From Candidatus Scatosoma pullicola (GTDB lineage: Bacteria; Bacillota; Clostridia; Christensenellales; Borkfalkiaceae), in NCBI GenBank assembly GCA_018712725.1, contig DVGN01000051.1:1-51877 (forward strand): a stretch of 51,877 nucleotides of DNA, read 5' to 3'. A program made the position numbers and the translations under genes. The notes beneath the pieces were generated by a model. That model ran no database searches and was not told the origin of the DNA. It saw nothing but the letters and a program-made list of their open reading frames with translations. Positions within the stretch are counted from its first letter, which is position 1. Each line of letters begins with the position of its first letter. Positions 41,789 through 51,445 of this stretch are shown here, in pieces.

Positions 41789-42679
41789 TTATGCGTTTTC
41801 ATGCCCTGTAAGCATGCGCAGTTCCTCCAAAAAACGGCTGACCGTGCGGCTCATGGGCTGATATTTTTTCCAGATGAGAAAAGTAGACTGGCTGATTTCG
41901 GGATAAAAGGGTCGGAAAACGAGTTCGGGATTGCGGTAATTCTGCAAAGTGCCCTCCACCGTGAACACATAGCCGCGGTTTTGCAGGGCGAACAGCGCCG
42001 CGTTGTTGATGAGATTGAAGGTCGCCACGATGTTGAGCCTGTCGAACGCCTCCCCGAGATGCTGCCGATAAAAATCCCGCACGGACGCCCGCCGGTTTGC
42101 CACGACGGGCAGACCTATGAGATCCTCCGCCGTGACGTATTCCTTTCGGGCGAGTTCACATTTCGCGCTCATCAGGATTCCGCATCTGTCTTCGATGCCC
42201 AGGCGCATAAATTCGTATTTCCCGATCTCCCCCGGCTCTATCAGGAGCCCGATGTCGAGAAGCCCCCGATCCAGCCGCTCTTTGATATGGTCGGCGATAT
42301 CCGAATAGATGTCGAAGGTCACGTCCGGATATTTTTGGCGGAAGGACTCGATCGCCCGGGGAAAAATCTCCGCGGCGCGCGTCTCCGCCGCCCCGATGGA
42401 GACCGTACCGCTCAGAGACTCGCTCCTCTTCCGGAATTCCGCCTCCGTCTTCGCCTCCAATTCCGCCATTTCCTCCGCCCGGCGGCGCAAGAGCATCCCC
42501 TCTTCCGTCAGCGTGATCTTCCGCTTGCCGCGGATAAAGAGGGGCGCCCCCAATTCCTCTTCCAGCTCCGCGAGCTGCCTGGACAAGGTGGGCTGCGTGA
42601 TATACAGCGCCTCTGCCGCCCGGGAGATGTTCCCTTCCCTTGCCACCGTCAGAAAATACCGCAATACCCTCAGTTCCAT
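41789..42679 (-). CDS. LysR-family transcriptional regulator
   Basis: A 296-residue regulator with the standard N-terminal helix-turn-helix (MELRVLRYFLTVAREGNISRAA, then TQPTLSRQLAELEEELGAPLF) and a periplasmic-binding-protein-like co-inducer domain (about 90-290). The type is the common gut-Firmicute LysR group that controls a neighbouring gene. Its upstream region has an inverted repeat flanking the -10, so autoregulation is likely. No divergent partner gene is present; the nearest downstream genes on the same strand are the small protein and the aldo/keto reductase behind a terminator. The inducer is unknown. Confidence 0.95.
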   Translation of the reverse strand: MELRVLRYFLTVAREGNISRAAEALYITQPTLSRQLAELEEELGAPLFIRGKRKITLTEEGMLLRRRAEEMAELEAKTEAEFRKRSESLSGTVSIGAAETRAAEIFPRAIESFRQKYPDVTFDIYSDIADHIKERLDRGLLDIGLLIEPGEIGKYEFMRLGIEDRCGILMSAKCELARKEYVTAEDLIGLPVVANRRASVRDFYRQHLGEAFDRLNIVATFNLINNAALFALQNRGYVFTVEGTLQNYRNPELVFRPFYPEISQSTFLIWKKYQPMSRTVSRFLEELRMLTGHENA

Positions 42680-42703
42680 CTCCCTTCCCTCCGTCCGGAC
42701 TTT

Positions 42704-42743
42704 TATGCCTTTTTATTATACCATACTTTTCAGGCATAATCAA
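42704..42743 (-). promoter_or_regulatory. LysR promoter with an inverted-repeat operator
   Basis: On minus TTGATT (42738-42743), 17 bases, TATAAT (42715-42720). TATGCCT (42704-42710) and AGGCATA (42732-42738) form an inverted repeat around the -10. Confidence 0.7.
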
Positions 42744-42812
42744 GTTTTTCGGAAAAATTTTCCGCGAAAATATCCGGGCGTATTCCGCCCGGATGTCCGC
42801 TTTCCTGCAACT

Positions 42813-44183
42813 TTATGCAAAATCGACGGTAAACGTCGTCCCTTCGCCCAGGCAGCTCTCCACGCGAAGCCCCCAGCCCGAGCGGCGGCAGATCTTCTTG
42901 ACGACCGCAAGCCCTAAGCCGAAACCGCCGTTTTTGCCGCTGTGCGATTTGTCCACCGTAAAGAAACGGTCGAAAATGCGCTCGAGATTTTCTTCGGCGA
43001 TGCCGATGCCGGTATCCGACACGGTGAGACGGGGATGCCCGTCCTCCGTGCGGCAGATGCCGACGCGGAGGTTTCCGCCCTCCTTGTTGTAGCGGATGGC
43101 GTTGCGGATGAGATTGCCCAGAACCTCGTTGAGGCGCTCGTGGCGGCTCATGACGGAAATGCCCGGTTCGATGTGCTTTTCCAGCGCGATGTTTCTCTTT
43201 TCGATGTCGGGCGCAAGGACTTCCAAAATCTCCTCCGCGAGCTTGGACAAATCCACTTCATAGGCGGGGAGTTCGTCGTTGTCGATCTCGTTGTAATTGA
43301 TGATGCAGGCGATGAGTTTGGAAAGGCGGTCGCTCTGTTTCACGAGCGTGTTCGCCGCCGCCTTGGTCTGCTCTTCGTTGAGGGCGCCGCCGGCGATCAG
43401 CTCGGAATAGCCGCGGATGGAGGTGAGCGGCGTATTCATCTCGTGCGTCACGTTGGCGATGAAGTCGTTTTTGGAGCGCTGCGCCTTTTCGACGAGATCT
43501 TTTTCCTCCGAAAGCTCGCGGAACTGTTCGCTCACTTCGCTGTTGCGCTTGTTGAGGACGTCCACGATGGGCTGCAACTCGGGATAGCGGGTGGAGAGAC
43601 GGAGGTTGAGGGCGGCGTCCTTGGCGAGCCTGCGCACGGGGCTGATGATGTATTCCGTCTCGATATAGGTAAACAGCAGGCAGACGAGAAAGTCCAGAAG
43701 CAAAAACCAGGCGAGCGTGGGCAGGGTGTCCCTGAATACCTGCCACTCCGAAGAGGTGGGAATGGCGATGCGGACGAGATACGCCGCCTCCCCCTCCGGC
43801 GAAAACAGGCGGCAGTAATAGATCATGTCTTCGCCGAGCGAAGAGCTGCGCCGCACCGAATACCCCTCTCCCGAAGCGAGCGCTTCGCGCACCTCTTCCC
43901 TGTCCGAATGATTGCCCAGCTCCTCTTTGCTGCTGTCGGCAAGGACGTTTCCCTCCGTGTCCATAAAGGTCACGCGGAGCCCGGAGAGCTGACCGGAAAA
44001 TCCGTCCGCCCCCGCCTGATCGAGGGAAAAATCCCCCTCGTCGAAGAGATTCATGTAAATTTTCAGCTCGTTCTGCGACGCGGTGATGAGATTGTCGTAA
44101 AAGACCTGCGTGGACAAAAGGGCGTAAATGAGCAGGACCACCGCCATGATGAGCTGGGAAATCCAGAGTATTTTCTTTCGCAT
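42813..44183 (-). CDS. PhoR-like sensor histidine kinase
   Basis: A 456-residue membrane kinase. TM1 is about 7-27, the extracellular sensor domain 28-155 is short, and TM2 is about 157-175; a HAMP-like linker follows. The H-box is NVTHEMNTPLTSIRGYSELI (His near 245), the N-box NLIRNAIRYNKEGG, the G1-box SDTGIGI and the G2-box GGFGLGLAV. It lies 66 bases downstream of the response regulator. A 12-bp terminator-like hairpin sits in that gap, so it is probably made by readthrough at a lower level. Given the adjacent phosphate-transport genes, it is likely a phosphate sensor (PhoR type), but that is inference from context. Confidence 0.9.
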   Translation of the reverse strand: MRKKILWISQLIMAVVLLIYALLSTQVFYDNLITASQNELKIYMNLFDEGDFSLDQAGADGFSGQLSGLRVTFMDTEGNVLADSSKEELGNHSDREEVREALASGEGYSVRRSSSLGEDMIYYCRLFSPEGEAAYLVRIAIPTSSEWQVFRDTLPTLAWFLLLDFLVCLLFTYIETEYIISPVRRLAKDAALNLRLSTRYPELQPIVDVLNKRNSEVSEQFRELSEEKDLVEKAQRSKNDFIANVTHEMNTPLTSIRGYSELIAGGALNEEQTKAAANTLVKQSDRLSKLIACIINYNEIDNDELPAYEVDLSKLAEEILEVLAPDIEKRNIALEKHIEPGISVMSRHERLNEVLGNLIRNAIRYNKEGGNLRVGICRTEDGHPRLTVSDTGIGIAEENLERIFDRFFTVDKSHSGKNGGFGLGLAVVKKICRRSGWGLRVESCLGEGTTFTVDFA

Positions 44184-44205
44184 GCCGACCTCCCCGTATG
44201 TGCCG

Positions 44206-44242
44206 AAAAACGGATAGCCGCAACCCTGCCCTATCCGTTTTT
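44206..44242. terminator. Hairpin between regulator and kinase genes
   Basis: AAAAACGGATAG and CTATCCGTTTTT pair perfectly (12 bp). On minus it is followed by CGGCACA, so the T-run is inside the stem. Acts as an attenuator for the kinase gene if it terminates at all. Confidence 0.65.
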
Positions 44243-44249
44243 GCTTTTT

Positions 44250-44903
44250 TTATGATTTTTTGAATCGATAACCGACCCCGAACACCGTCTCGAAATTGTC
44301 TATCCCCAGCTTTCTCAGCCGCGCGATATGGTTGTCGAGCGTTCGCGTCTCCGTGTCCACGTACCCCCAGATTTCGGTGAGCAGCGTGTCGCGGGGCAGG
44401 ACGATGTCCGCGTTCCGCATACAGTATCGGAGCAGTTCGAATTCCTTTTTGTTGAGGTCGAGCAGCCTGCCGTCCAGCGTCACGGTCATCGAATCGTTGT
44501 TGAGTTCCAGACGACCGATCTTGATGATGTTGCTGCCCGCGCGGCGGCGGAGCGCCGCATGGACGCGCGCCACGAGTTCCATCACGCCGAAGGGTTTGGA
44601 GATATAGTCGTCGGCGCCCATGTTCAGACCCGTGACCTTATCCCCCTCCTGCCCCAGCGCGCTGAGCATGATGCAGCAGACGCCCGGGTGTTTTTGCTTG
44701 ACGTCTTTCAGGACGTCAAGCCCGTTCCCGTCCGGGAGCATGATGTCGAGCAGGGCGACGTCGGGGACGCTTTCTTTCAGCCCCGCATAGAACTCCTGTA
44801 CGCTGCCGAAGGTGCGGCAGACGAGCTGTTCCCTTTCCAGGGAGAACCGGATAAGCCCGCTGATGCTGGCGTCATCCTCCAAAACGTAAATTGTGCCTTT
44901 CAT
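44250..44903 (-). CDS. PhoP/PhoB-like response regulator (OmpR family)
   Basis: A 217-residue regulator. Receiver domain (about 1-115): acidic pair in YVLEDDASISG, phosphoacceptor Asp in VALLDIMLPDGNG, Lys in ISKPFGVMEL. C-terminal winged helix (about 125-217) with the recognition segment TLDNHIARLRKLGI and final GVGYRFK. It lies 38 bases after the Na/Pi cotransporter gene, apparently in one transcript, and before the histidine kinase. With the pst-phoU genes next door it is the best candidate for binding the TTACAA repeats before pstS. Confidence 0.92.
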   Translation of the reverse strand: MKGTIYVLEDDASISGLIRFSLEREQLVCRTFGSVQEFYAGLKESVPDVALLDIMLPDGNGLDVLKDVKQKHPGVCCIMLSALGQEGDKVTGLNMGADDYISKPFGVMELVARVHAALRRRAGSNIIKIGRLELNNDSMTVTLDGRLLDLNKKEFELLRYCMRNADIVLPRDTLLTEIWGYVDTETRTLDNHIARLRKLGIDNFETVFGVGYRFKKS

Positions 44904-44941
44904 GTATATTCACCTCGGAATTTTCTTCCGGAGCGCACTTT

Positions 44942-46576
44942 TCAAAGATTGTCGGTGCTGTGCGCTATATAACTTAAATGATCCCCGATCCGCTCTAAAT
45001 TGGATACGAGATTGATAAATACGGTATTGTTTTCGGGCCGGCATTCCCCGCGGCTCATGCGGGCGATGTGGTCGGCGATGAGTTCCCGGCGCATGGCGTC
45101 GATCTTGTCCTCCGTCTTGTCCGACTCCTCCATCAGGGTGTATTCCCCGTCCAGCGCGATCCGCCTGACCAGCCCGTACTGTACGCGGAGCAGATCGTGC
45201 ATCGCCGAGATCTTCTCCCCGACCGCCGCGGAAAAAATCAGATTGTCGTGGACTTCCCGGCGGGTGTACTTGGTAATATTGTCGGCGAGTTCGGAAATGC
45301 GCACCACGTCGCCGACGTCGTTGTGCAGGGCGCACACCAATTTTTCGTCGTCGAGTGAGATGCCGTTTGCCGAAACGCGGACGAGATAATCCCCGATCTT
45401 CTCCCCGAGCGAAGAGATCTCTTCGTTCTGCGCCGCCACCTTTTCCGACGCGCCGAGATCGCGCGCGAGAAATCCTTCAAATGCCAGCCGAAGGCTTTCC
45501 ACGGACATGTCCGCCATGCGGAAGATCTCCTTCGTGAGCTGACCGATCGCCAGCGTCGGCGCCGAGAGGATGCGCTCGTCCATAAAGGTGCCGCCCTCCC
45601 CCGCGCCCTTCTTTCCGTGCCGGACGATAAAAGATACCAGCCGCACGACGGGCTTTTTCAGGGGAAGCAGAATGAGATCGCAGACGATCACCGCCGCCGT
45701 GTAGAACATCGCCAGCCGCGTTCCCTCCCCCGCAAACAGCCGCCCGAACGTCTGTGCCGGAAGGTTTGGAAAGAGGAGGAGCACCGCCGTGAGCAGCAGC
45801 GCGGAAAACAGGTTGTACAGGAGATATACCGCGGCGGCGCGGCGGGCGTCCGCATTGGCGCCGAGCGCGGAGATCAGGGGCGCCACGACGCTGCCCAGCC
45901 CCGTGCCGATGAGGAGAAAGAGCGCGGCATTGCCGCCCCCGCCGAAGGCAAATCCCCCCGCCGCGACCGTCACCACGACGGCGGCAACGGCGCCCGACGA
46001 CTGCACCAGAGCGGCGAGCAAAGCGCCGAGCAGCAGGAGCAGGACGGGATTGGACAATCCGGAAAACAATGCCGCCGCCCCGCCCCCTTCCATGTACAGG
46101 CGCAGGGTTCCGGACATGACGTCCAGCCCCAGAAAGACGAGCCCGAAGCCCGCGAGGGCGAGTCCGCCGCTCTTGGCTTTGTCCTTTTTGGAAAAGCGCT
46201 CGACGAGAACGCCGACCAGGACGAACGCCATGAAGATCGCCGCCGCGTCGAAGGATTGCAGCGCCGCGAGCTGCGCGGTGATCACCGTGCCGATGTTCGC
46301 GCCCAGAAGGAGGGACGCCGCCTGGCTCAAAGACATCACGCCCGAATTGACGAAGCCGACGACCATGACCGCGGTGACGGAAGAACTCTGCACCACCGCC
46401 GTGGTCACGGCGCCCAGCCCCACGCCCGCCAGCGTCTTTTGCGAAGTGCGGTCGAACAGCGATTTGAGTTTGTTCCCCGCGATCCGCTCCAGATTGTCGC
46501 CGAGCAGCTTGACGCCGAGCAAAAACGCCCCGAAACCCGCCAAAATCCTGATCGCCGTGTAAATGATGTCCGTCAT
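44942..46576 (-). CDS. Na/Pi cotransporter with PhoU-like C-terminal domain
   Basis: A 544-residue transporter. The first about 310 residues are two inverted hydrophobic halves, each with the QSSS-type sodium/phosphate motif (QSSSVTAVMVVGFVNSG and QSSGAVAAVVVTVAAGG). After residue 330 comes a soluble region of about 200 residues of helical PhoU-like type (with EISELADNITKYTRREVHDN). The family (YjbB/NptA group) exports or imports phosphate with sodium. It has its own promoter and a start of its own transcript, followed by the response regulator. It fits a phosphate-homeostasis role next to pst-phoU. Confidence 0.92.
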   Translation of the reverse strand: MTDIIYTAIRILAGFGAFLLGVKLLGDNLERIAGNKLKSLFDRTSQKTLAGVGLGAVTTAVVQSSSVTAVMVVGFVNSGVMSLSQAASLLLGANIGTVITAQLAALQSFDAAAIFMAFVLVGVLVERFSKKDKAKSGGLALAGFGLVFLGLDVMSGTLRLYMEGGGAAALFSGLSNPVLLLLLGALLAALVQSSGAVAAVVVTVAAGGFAFGGGGNAALFLLIGTGLGSVVAPLISALGANADARRAAAVYLLYNLFSALLLTAVLLLFPNLPAQTFGRLFAGEGTRLAMFYTAAVIVCDLILLPLKKPVVRLVSFIVRHGKKGAGEGGTFMDERILSAPTLAIGQLTKEIFRMADMSVESLRLAFEGFLARDLGASEKVAAQNEEISSLGEKIGDYLVRVSANGISLDDEKLVCALHNDVGDVVRISELADNITKYTRREVHDNLIFSAAVGEKISAMHDLLRVQYGLVRRIALDGEYTLMEESDKTEDKIDAMRRELIADHIARMSRGECRPENNTVFINLVSNLERIGDHLSYIAHSTDNL

Positions 46577-46601
46577 CCGTTACTCCTTCGTAAAAACAAC
46601 C

Positions 46602-46649
46602 GGGGTATTATATAATCCGTTTTTCCGACTATCATTATATAATAACCCC
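46602..46649 (-). promoter_or_regulatory. Promoter and inverted repeat of the Na/Pi gene
   Basis: Two copies of the perfect palindrome ATTATATAAT (46607-46616 and 46634-46643, centres 27 bases apart) lie in a larger inverted repeat bounded by GGGGT/ACCCC. The upstream copy contains a TATAAT -10 with a GTGACA -35 (46658-46663) 18 bases away. Confidence 0.6.
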
Positions 46650-46738
46650 GCCCCGGATGTCACCTCAATGTCGCGTCAAATCGATAAAATTTTCCAAAAA
46701 ATAACGATTCCGGCGTATTTTTTATCGATATATCTTTA

Positions 46739-47404
46739 TCAATACCCGTTTTCGGTATTGACGTGGACGCCGGTGATGGAATAGATGACCCATTCGGCAA
46801 TATTGGTGGCATGGTCGCCTATGCGTTCGAGATATTTGGAGACGAGCATGAGGTCGAGGGCGCGTTCGGCGAATTGTTCGTCCTTGCGGATGCACTCGAA
46901 CAGGGCGTTTTTGGCGCCGTTGAAGAGTTCGTCCACTTCGTCGTCCGACTTGCACACCTTTTTGGCGAGTTCGAGGTCGGAATTGGTGAAGGCGAGAACG
47001 GCGCTGTCCACCATGCGGATGACCGCCTCCCCCATCCTGCCGACAAAGGGGATGTTGTAAGCGGTGCCGCTGCGCCCGCCCTTGGTGATGATCTCGGCGA
47101 TGTCCGCCGCGAAATCGCCGATCCTCTCCATGTCGGTGATCATTTTCAGCGCCGCGGAGATCATGCGCATGTCCGCCGCGACCGGCTGCTGGGTGAGGAA
47201 GAGTTTGAGGCAGAGACTCTCGATCGTGCGCTCCGCATCGTCGATGATGCAATCCTTGTTGATGACCTCCTGCGCCATGATGAGGTCGTCTTTTTCGAGC
47301 GCCTGCATCGTGTTCTTGATCGCCTCTTCGATGTAGGAACCCATTTGAAGTATGTCCGTTTTCAGCTCTTTCAGTTCGCTGAGGTACGTGGTACGCATTG
47401 CCAT
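46739..47404 (-). CDS. phoU: PhoU, phosphate signalling protein
   Basis: A negative regulator that links the Pst transporter to the phosphate sensor kinase, so that the regulon is shut off when phosphate is plentiful. The 221-residue protein is a two-repeat helical bundle with the metal-site acidic motifs (DDAERTIES and DDEVDELF). I start it at the ATG at 47404, one base after the pstB stop (TGA-T-ATG), a strong sign of translational coupling; the ORF-track start is an upstream TTG. It is the last gene of the pst operon. Confidence 0.93.
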   Translation of the reverse strand: MAMRTTYLSELKELKTDILQMGSYIEEAIKNTMQALEKDDLIMAQEVINKDCIIDDAERTIESLCLKLFLTQQPVAADMRMISAALKMITDMERIGDFAADIAEIITKGGRSGTAYNIPFVGRMGEAVIRMVDSAVLAFTNSDLELAKKVCKSDDEVDELFNGAKNALFECIRKDEQFAERALDLMLVSKYLERIGDHATNIAEWVIYSITGVHVNTENGY

Positions 47405-47405
47405 A

Positions 47406-48191
47406 TCAACCAAATCTCCCTGTGATATAATCTTCCGTCCGCTTGTCGGAAGGAACGGAGAAGATCTTCTCCGTGTCGCCCATCTCCACCATCTCGCCGA
47501 GCAGGAAAAACGCCGTCTTGTCCGAAATACGCGCCGCCTGCTGCATGTTGTGCGTGACCATGACGATGGTAAAATTCTTTTTGAGTTCGGAACAGAGTTC
47601 CTCTATCTTCCCCGTCGAAATGGGGTCGAGCGCACTCGTCGGCTCGTCCATGAGCAGAATCTGCGGCTCGACGGCGAGAGCGCGCGCGATGCAAAGGCGC
47701 TGCTGCTGCCCGCCCGAAAGCCCCAAAGCGGATTTGTTCAGACGATCTTTGAGTTCGTCCCACATCGCCGCGCCCTTCAGGGACTTTTCGACGATGCCGT
47801 CCAGCTCGCTCTTGCGGCGGATGCCGAAGGTACGGGGACCGTAGGCGATATTGTCGTACACGCTCATCGCGAACGGATTGGGGCGCTGGAACACCATGCC
47901 CACATTCTTGCGGAGCATGGCGAGATTCATGCTGCGGTTGTAGATGTTGACGCCGCCGATCTGAATGCCGCCCTCCACCCGGCAGCCCTCCACGAGATCG
48001 TTCATGCGGTTGAGGGATTTTAAAAGGGTAGATTTGCCGCAGCCGGAGGGACCGATCATCGCGGTGATCTGCCTTTCGGGGACGATCATGTTTATGTTTT
48101 TCAGCGCCTGAAAATCTCCGTAAAAGAGATTCATTTCCCGCACTTCGATGGCGATGTTGTCATTGAATTGAAATTTCTCTATCGTTTTCAT
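47406..48191 (-). CDS. pstB: PstB, phosphate ABC transporter ATP-binding protein
   Basis: The ATPase of the Pst phosphate transporter. The 261-residue protein has Walker [10 protein letters not shown], the Q-loop region with [16 protein letters not shown], the signature [15 protein letters not shown], Walker [16 protein letters not shown] and the H-loop [13 protein letters not shown]. The length is standard. The start overlaps the stop of the permease fusion by 4 bases (ATGA). Confidence 0.97.
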   Translation of the reverse strand: MKTIEKFQFNDNIAIEVREMNLFYGDFQALKNINMIVPERQITAMIGPSGCGKSTLLKSLNRMNDLVEGCRVEGGIQIGGVNIYNRSMNLAMLRKNVGMVFQRPNPFAMSVYDNIAYGPRTFGIRRKSELDGIVEKSLKGAAMWDELKDRLNKSALGLSGGQQQRLCIARALAVEPQILLMDEPTSALDPISTGKIEELCSELKKNFTIVMVTHNMQQAARISDKTAFFLLGEMVEMGDTEKIFSVPSDKRTEDYITGRFG

Positions 48192-50278
48192 ATCGTCTGT
48201 TTTCCTTTTTCGCCCTCTGCGGGAAGCTCGTTTTTCACCGCGACGATCTGCACGGCGGGCGCCTTCCCGGCATCTTTTGCTGCTTCTCCGCCAAGTACGA
48301 CCGCCGCTCCGTCAACGGATGCCGCGGATGCGGGCGTCTCTTCGGACGATTCCTCTGCGGTCGCCTCTGCACGATGCGCCTTTTTCGCCGCTTTGCTTCC
48401 GCCCGCGTCGCCGAATACCTTTTTCTTGATTTTCTTTTCCAGAAACGTGACGAGGAAATTGAGCACCGCCACGATCAAAAGCAGGACAAACGCCGTCGCA
48501 TACGTCTTTTCAAGACTGGTCTGACCGAACTCGTCCACGACGCCCGAACTGGACAGATTATACATCAGAACGGCAAAGGTAAGCCCCGGAGAGAGATAGC
48601 CGTCGGGAGAAGGATTGGTCGCGCCCGTCGTATAGATGAGCGCCGCCGATTCGCCGACGATGCGCCCGATACTCAGGATAATCGCCGTGACGATGCCGCT
48701 CAGAGCCGCGGGCAGGACGATGCGGAACACGGTGCGCACCTTGGACGCGCCGAGCGCCAGAGACGCCTCCCGCATGCTGTCGGGCACTTCCCGAAGGCTC
48801 TCTTCCGTAGAGCGGATGATCGTGGGCAGAATGATCAGCACCATCGTAAACGAGCCGGCGAGCAGACATCTGTGTCCGATCACCTGATCCACGAAAAAGG
48901 TCAGCCCGAACAAGCCGAACACGATGGAGGGAATGCCCGAAAGGGTATCCACAAACAGGCGGATGACCTTGACGAATTTGCTCCCCTTTTTGGAATACTC
49001 GTTGAGGTAAATCGCCGCGCCGATGCCGAGCGGCAGTGCGATGACCAGCGTCATGAGCACGATGAGCAGCGTGGATTTTCCCGCCGCACGGAGGGTGGCG
49101 TAACTGACATTCGCTTCGCCGAAAACAAAATGGACAGTCAGATTGGGAATGCCGCGGATACAGATATAGACGACGATCGCCGCGAGCACGGCAATCAACA
49201 CCCACGCAAAAACGACGCAGACATATTTGAGGACGGACGGAACGGTGCCGCAGGCGCGGAATTCGTGCGTGCGGTTAAAATGCTCCGCCTGTTCCCGCAG
49301 CTTTTTATGGAACAGCGATCCCTTGTCCGACTTGCGTTCCCGCTGCAAAAGGGTCAGCCCGATGTTGATCAGCAGGATAAAGAAGAGCAGCACCACGCAG
49401 ACGGCAAGCAGAGTCTGCAGCAGAATTCCGTCCGCATACGCCATATTCTGCACGATGAGCGTCGTCAGCGTAACCACCCCCTGGAAGGGGCCGGTGGGGA
49501 AATAGTTGACGGAATTGCCGATGACCATCTGCACCGCCATCGTCTCGCCGACCGCGCGGCCGACGCCCAAGATGAGGGCGGCAAAAATCCCCTTCTTTGC
49601 CGCGGGAACGCAGACGTTGAAGATCGCCTGCGCCTTGGTGTTGCCCATCGCCAGCGCCCCTTCGTAATATTCCTTGGGCACCGATTCGATGCTGTTACGG
49701 GCAAGAGACGCCACCGTCGGCGTGATCATCAGGGAGAGGACGAGAATGGCCGGCAGCGGCCCCATTCCCATCGGCGTATTGAAAGTCTCCCGGAAAAACG
49801 GCACGAGGGTCTCCAAACCGACAAAGCCGTAGATGACGGAGGGAATCCCCGCCAAAAGGTTGATGAGCTGGGTGTAAATCCCCTTCACCTTCTTGGGGCA
49901 GTAATACACCATGAAGATCGCAGAGCAGATCCCCAAAATGCCGCCCACAACCACCGCGCCCAACGTAACCACGAGCGAAGAGACGATGGCGGGCAGAATT
50001 CCGAAATATTCGGAGGGATTCGTCAGACCCTTGTCGTTGTTCCAGATTCTTCCGAACAGGAAGTTGAACAGACCGATTTTACGCAGCGCGGGAAAACTGG
50101 AACCGAGCAAATAAAAGACAATCGTAAGGACAGCGACGATGGAAAAGACCGCGCAAACGATAAAAATGACCTTTGCGAAAATTTCCGAAAACGACGCTTT
50201 GGAACGCCCGGAGGCGGGAGCAACCGCTGCTGCCCCCGCCTCTCCATTTTCTACTTTGTCAAAAGTTTTCTTCTTCAT
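48188..50278 (-). CDS. pstC-pstA: Fusion of the two phosphate permease subunits, PstC-PstA
   Basis: A 696-residue protein containing both permeases that are normally separate. Residues about 35-315 are PstC ([19 protein letters not shown], then the permease loop [22 protein letters not shown]). A charged linker of about 40 residues follows (about 316-355). Residues about 355-640 are PstA ([13 protein letters not shown], then [22 protein letters not shown]). About twelve TM segments are expected. The C-terminal 60 residues form an Ala/Glu-rich cytoplasmic tail not found in ordinary PstA. Both coupling loops that dock onto PstB are intact. It follows pstS after 23 bases and overlaps pstB by 4. 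Confidence 0.94.
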   Translation of the reverse strand: MKKKTFDKVENGEAGAAAVAPASGRSKASFSEIFAKVIFIVCAVFSIVAVLTIVFYLLGSSFPALRKIGLFNFLFGRIWNNDKGLTNPSEYFGILPAIVSSLVVTLGAVVVGGILGICSAIFMVYYCPKKVKGIYTQLINLLAGIPSVIYGFVGLETLVPFFRETFNTPMGMGPLPAILVLSLMITPTVASLARNSIESVPKEYYEGALAMGNTKAQAIFNVCVPAAKKGIFAALILGVGRAVGETMAVQMVIGNSVNYFPTGPFQGVVTLTTLIVQNMAYADGILLQTLLAVCVVLLFFILLINIGLTLLQRERKSDKGSLFHKKLREQAEHFNRTHEFRACGTVPSVLKYVCVVFAWVLIAVLAAIVVYICIRGIPNLTVHFVFGEANVSYATLRAAGKSTLLIVLMTLVIALPLGIGAAIYLNEYSKKGSKFVKVIRLFVDTLSGIPSIVFGLFGLTFFVDQVIGHRCLLAGSFTMVLIILPTIIRSTEESLREVPDSMREASLALGASKVRTVFRIVLPAALSGIVTAIILSIGRIVGESAALIYTTGATNPSPDGYLSPGLTFAVLMYNLSSSGVVDEFGQTSLEKTYATAFVLLLIVAVLNFLVTFLEKKIKKKVFGDAGGSKAAKKAHRAEATAEESSEETPASAASVDGAAVVLGGEAAKDAGKAPAVQIVAVKNELPAEGEKGKQTI

Positions 50279-50301
50279 ATCTTTTCCCGGTTACAAGCCA
50301 A

Positions 50302-51162
50302 TTACATCTTGATGTAGCCTTTTTGTTCAACGATCGTCTGTCCTTCTTCGCTCATGATGAAATCGATGAACGCCTTCGCAGCGTCGCTGAGGGAATCTTC
50401 CGACTTATAGACGATGTTGAAGGGACGGGACAGGGTATAGGAACCGTCCGCAACGTTCTCGACCGTCGCTTCTACCCCTTCAAATTTGAGAGCCTTCACG
50501 GTGTCGTCCAAAGAGCCGAGGGAAATATAGCTCATGACCGTCGTGGAACCCGCGATCGTCGTCTTGACGGCTTCCGTGCTGTTCTGTTCGGTGATGCAGC
50601 TCGCGAACGTGTCCAGCTCGTCCAGCGCATGCCCTTCTTTTTTGATGAGTTCGGTGAACGCGCCGCGCGTACCGGAAGAAGGCTCGCGGTTGATGCCCGC
50701 ATTGATGACGTTCTTAATGGGCGTACCATTCGCATACAGGTCATAAACTTCCGCCGCAGTCACGTCGGAAACCGTGCAGCCCGTCCCGACGATAAGCGCA
50801 ACGCCGTCCGTCGCGATCTGCTTGCTGACGACGCCCGTTTCCGTATCTTTCAAATCCCGGGACGCCATACCGATATCGTTGCGACCGTTCTGCGTGTCGC
50901 GGATACCCGTACCGGAATCGCTCGTCTCGACATTAATCAAAACGTCGTGATCTTCCATATAGGCAGCGGCGAGTTCCTGCATCAGAGGGGAAACGGAAGA
51001 ACTGCCCGTGATGGTGATCGTCGTTCCGTCCGTGCTGTCACCGCCGCCCGTGCTGGTGCCGCCGCCCGTGCTGGTGCCGCCTTCGCCGCAGGAAGCGAAC
51101 GCCGCCATCGTGCCGACAGAGATTGCCGCAAGCGCAAGTGCCAAAAATTTCTTCGATTTCAT
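50302..51162 (-). CDS. pstS: PstS, phosphate-binding lipoprotein
   Basis: The high-affinity substrate-binding protein of the Pst transporter, anchored outside the membrane. The 286-residue protein has a lipoprotein signal (FASC, Cys25), then a Gly/Thr/Ser-rich linker with a repeated STGGG unit (an 18-bp DNA tandem, about 51041-51076). Phosphate-binding segments typical of the family are ITGSSSVSPLM, ASRDLKDTE and INREPSSGTRGAF. The start has an AAGGAG site. It is the first gene of the pst operon, behind the Pho-box-like repeats. Confidence 0.96.
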   Translation of the reverse strand: MKSKKFLALALAAISVGTMAAFASCGEGGTSTGGGTSTGGGDSTDGTTITITGSSSVSPLMQELAAAYMEDHDVLINVETSDSGTGIRDTQNGRNDIGMASRDLKDTETGVVSKQIATDGVALIVGTGCTVSDVTAAEVYDLYANGTPIKNVINAGINREPSSGTRGAFTELIKKEGHALDELDTFASCITEQNSTEAVKTTIAGSTTVMSYISLGSLDDTVKALKFEGVEATVENVADGSYTLSRPFNIVYKSEDSLSDAAKAFIDFIMSEEGQTIVEQKGYIKM

Positions 51163-51194
51163 AATTTCTTTCTCCTTTCAACGTTTGTGCCCCT

Positions 51195-51247
51195 ATGATA
51201 ACACACACTTGTAAAAAAGTACGCAGTTTTTTGTAATAAAGTTGTAA
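51195..51247 (-). promoter_or_regulatory. Pho-box-type promoter of pstS
   Basis: On minus three TTACAA elements (51242-51247, 51231-51236, 51209-51214) are spaced 11 and 22 bases apart, i.e. on the same helix face, upstream of a TATCAT -10 (51195-51200). No -35 consensus is present, as expected for a PhoP-dependent promoter of the Bacillus type. Confidence 0.75.
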
Positions 51248-51445
51248 TAAGTTCGTCCTTTTTTAATTACAAGTGTAAAAAATTTTTTACAACTGTGCGT
51301 TTTCGGAGGAATTTTTCGGAAAAAACGGCAGAAAATGCGCAATTTTCCCCTTGTCCCATCCTTTCGCCCGTGTGCTTTCCAAACTTGTAATATACATCTT
51401 TGATTTCAGCATGCGGCATTTCCCGTCCTTTTATACGCCTTTCCC
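51248..51445. other. AT-rich intergenic region, no gene
   Basis: No gene supported. Includes GTTGTAAAAAATTTTTTACA-like inverted sequence close to the Pho repeats that might be a further regulator site. Confidence 0.5.

Noticed and set aside
51041-51076. 18-bp tandem repeat as a regulatory element
   Set aside because: It encodes the repeated Gly/Ser/Thr linker of PstS and is explained by the protein.
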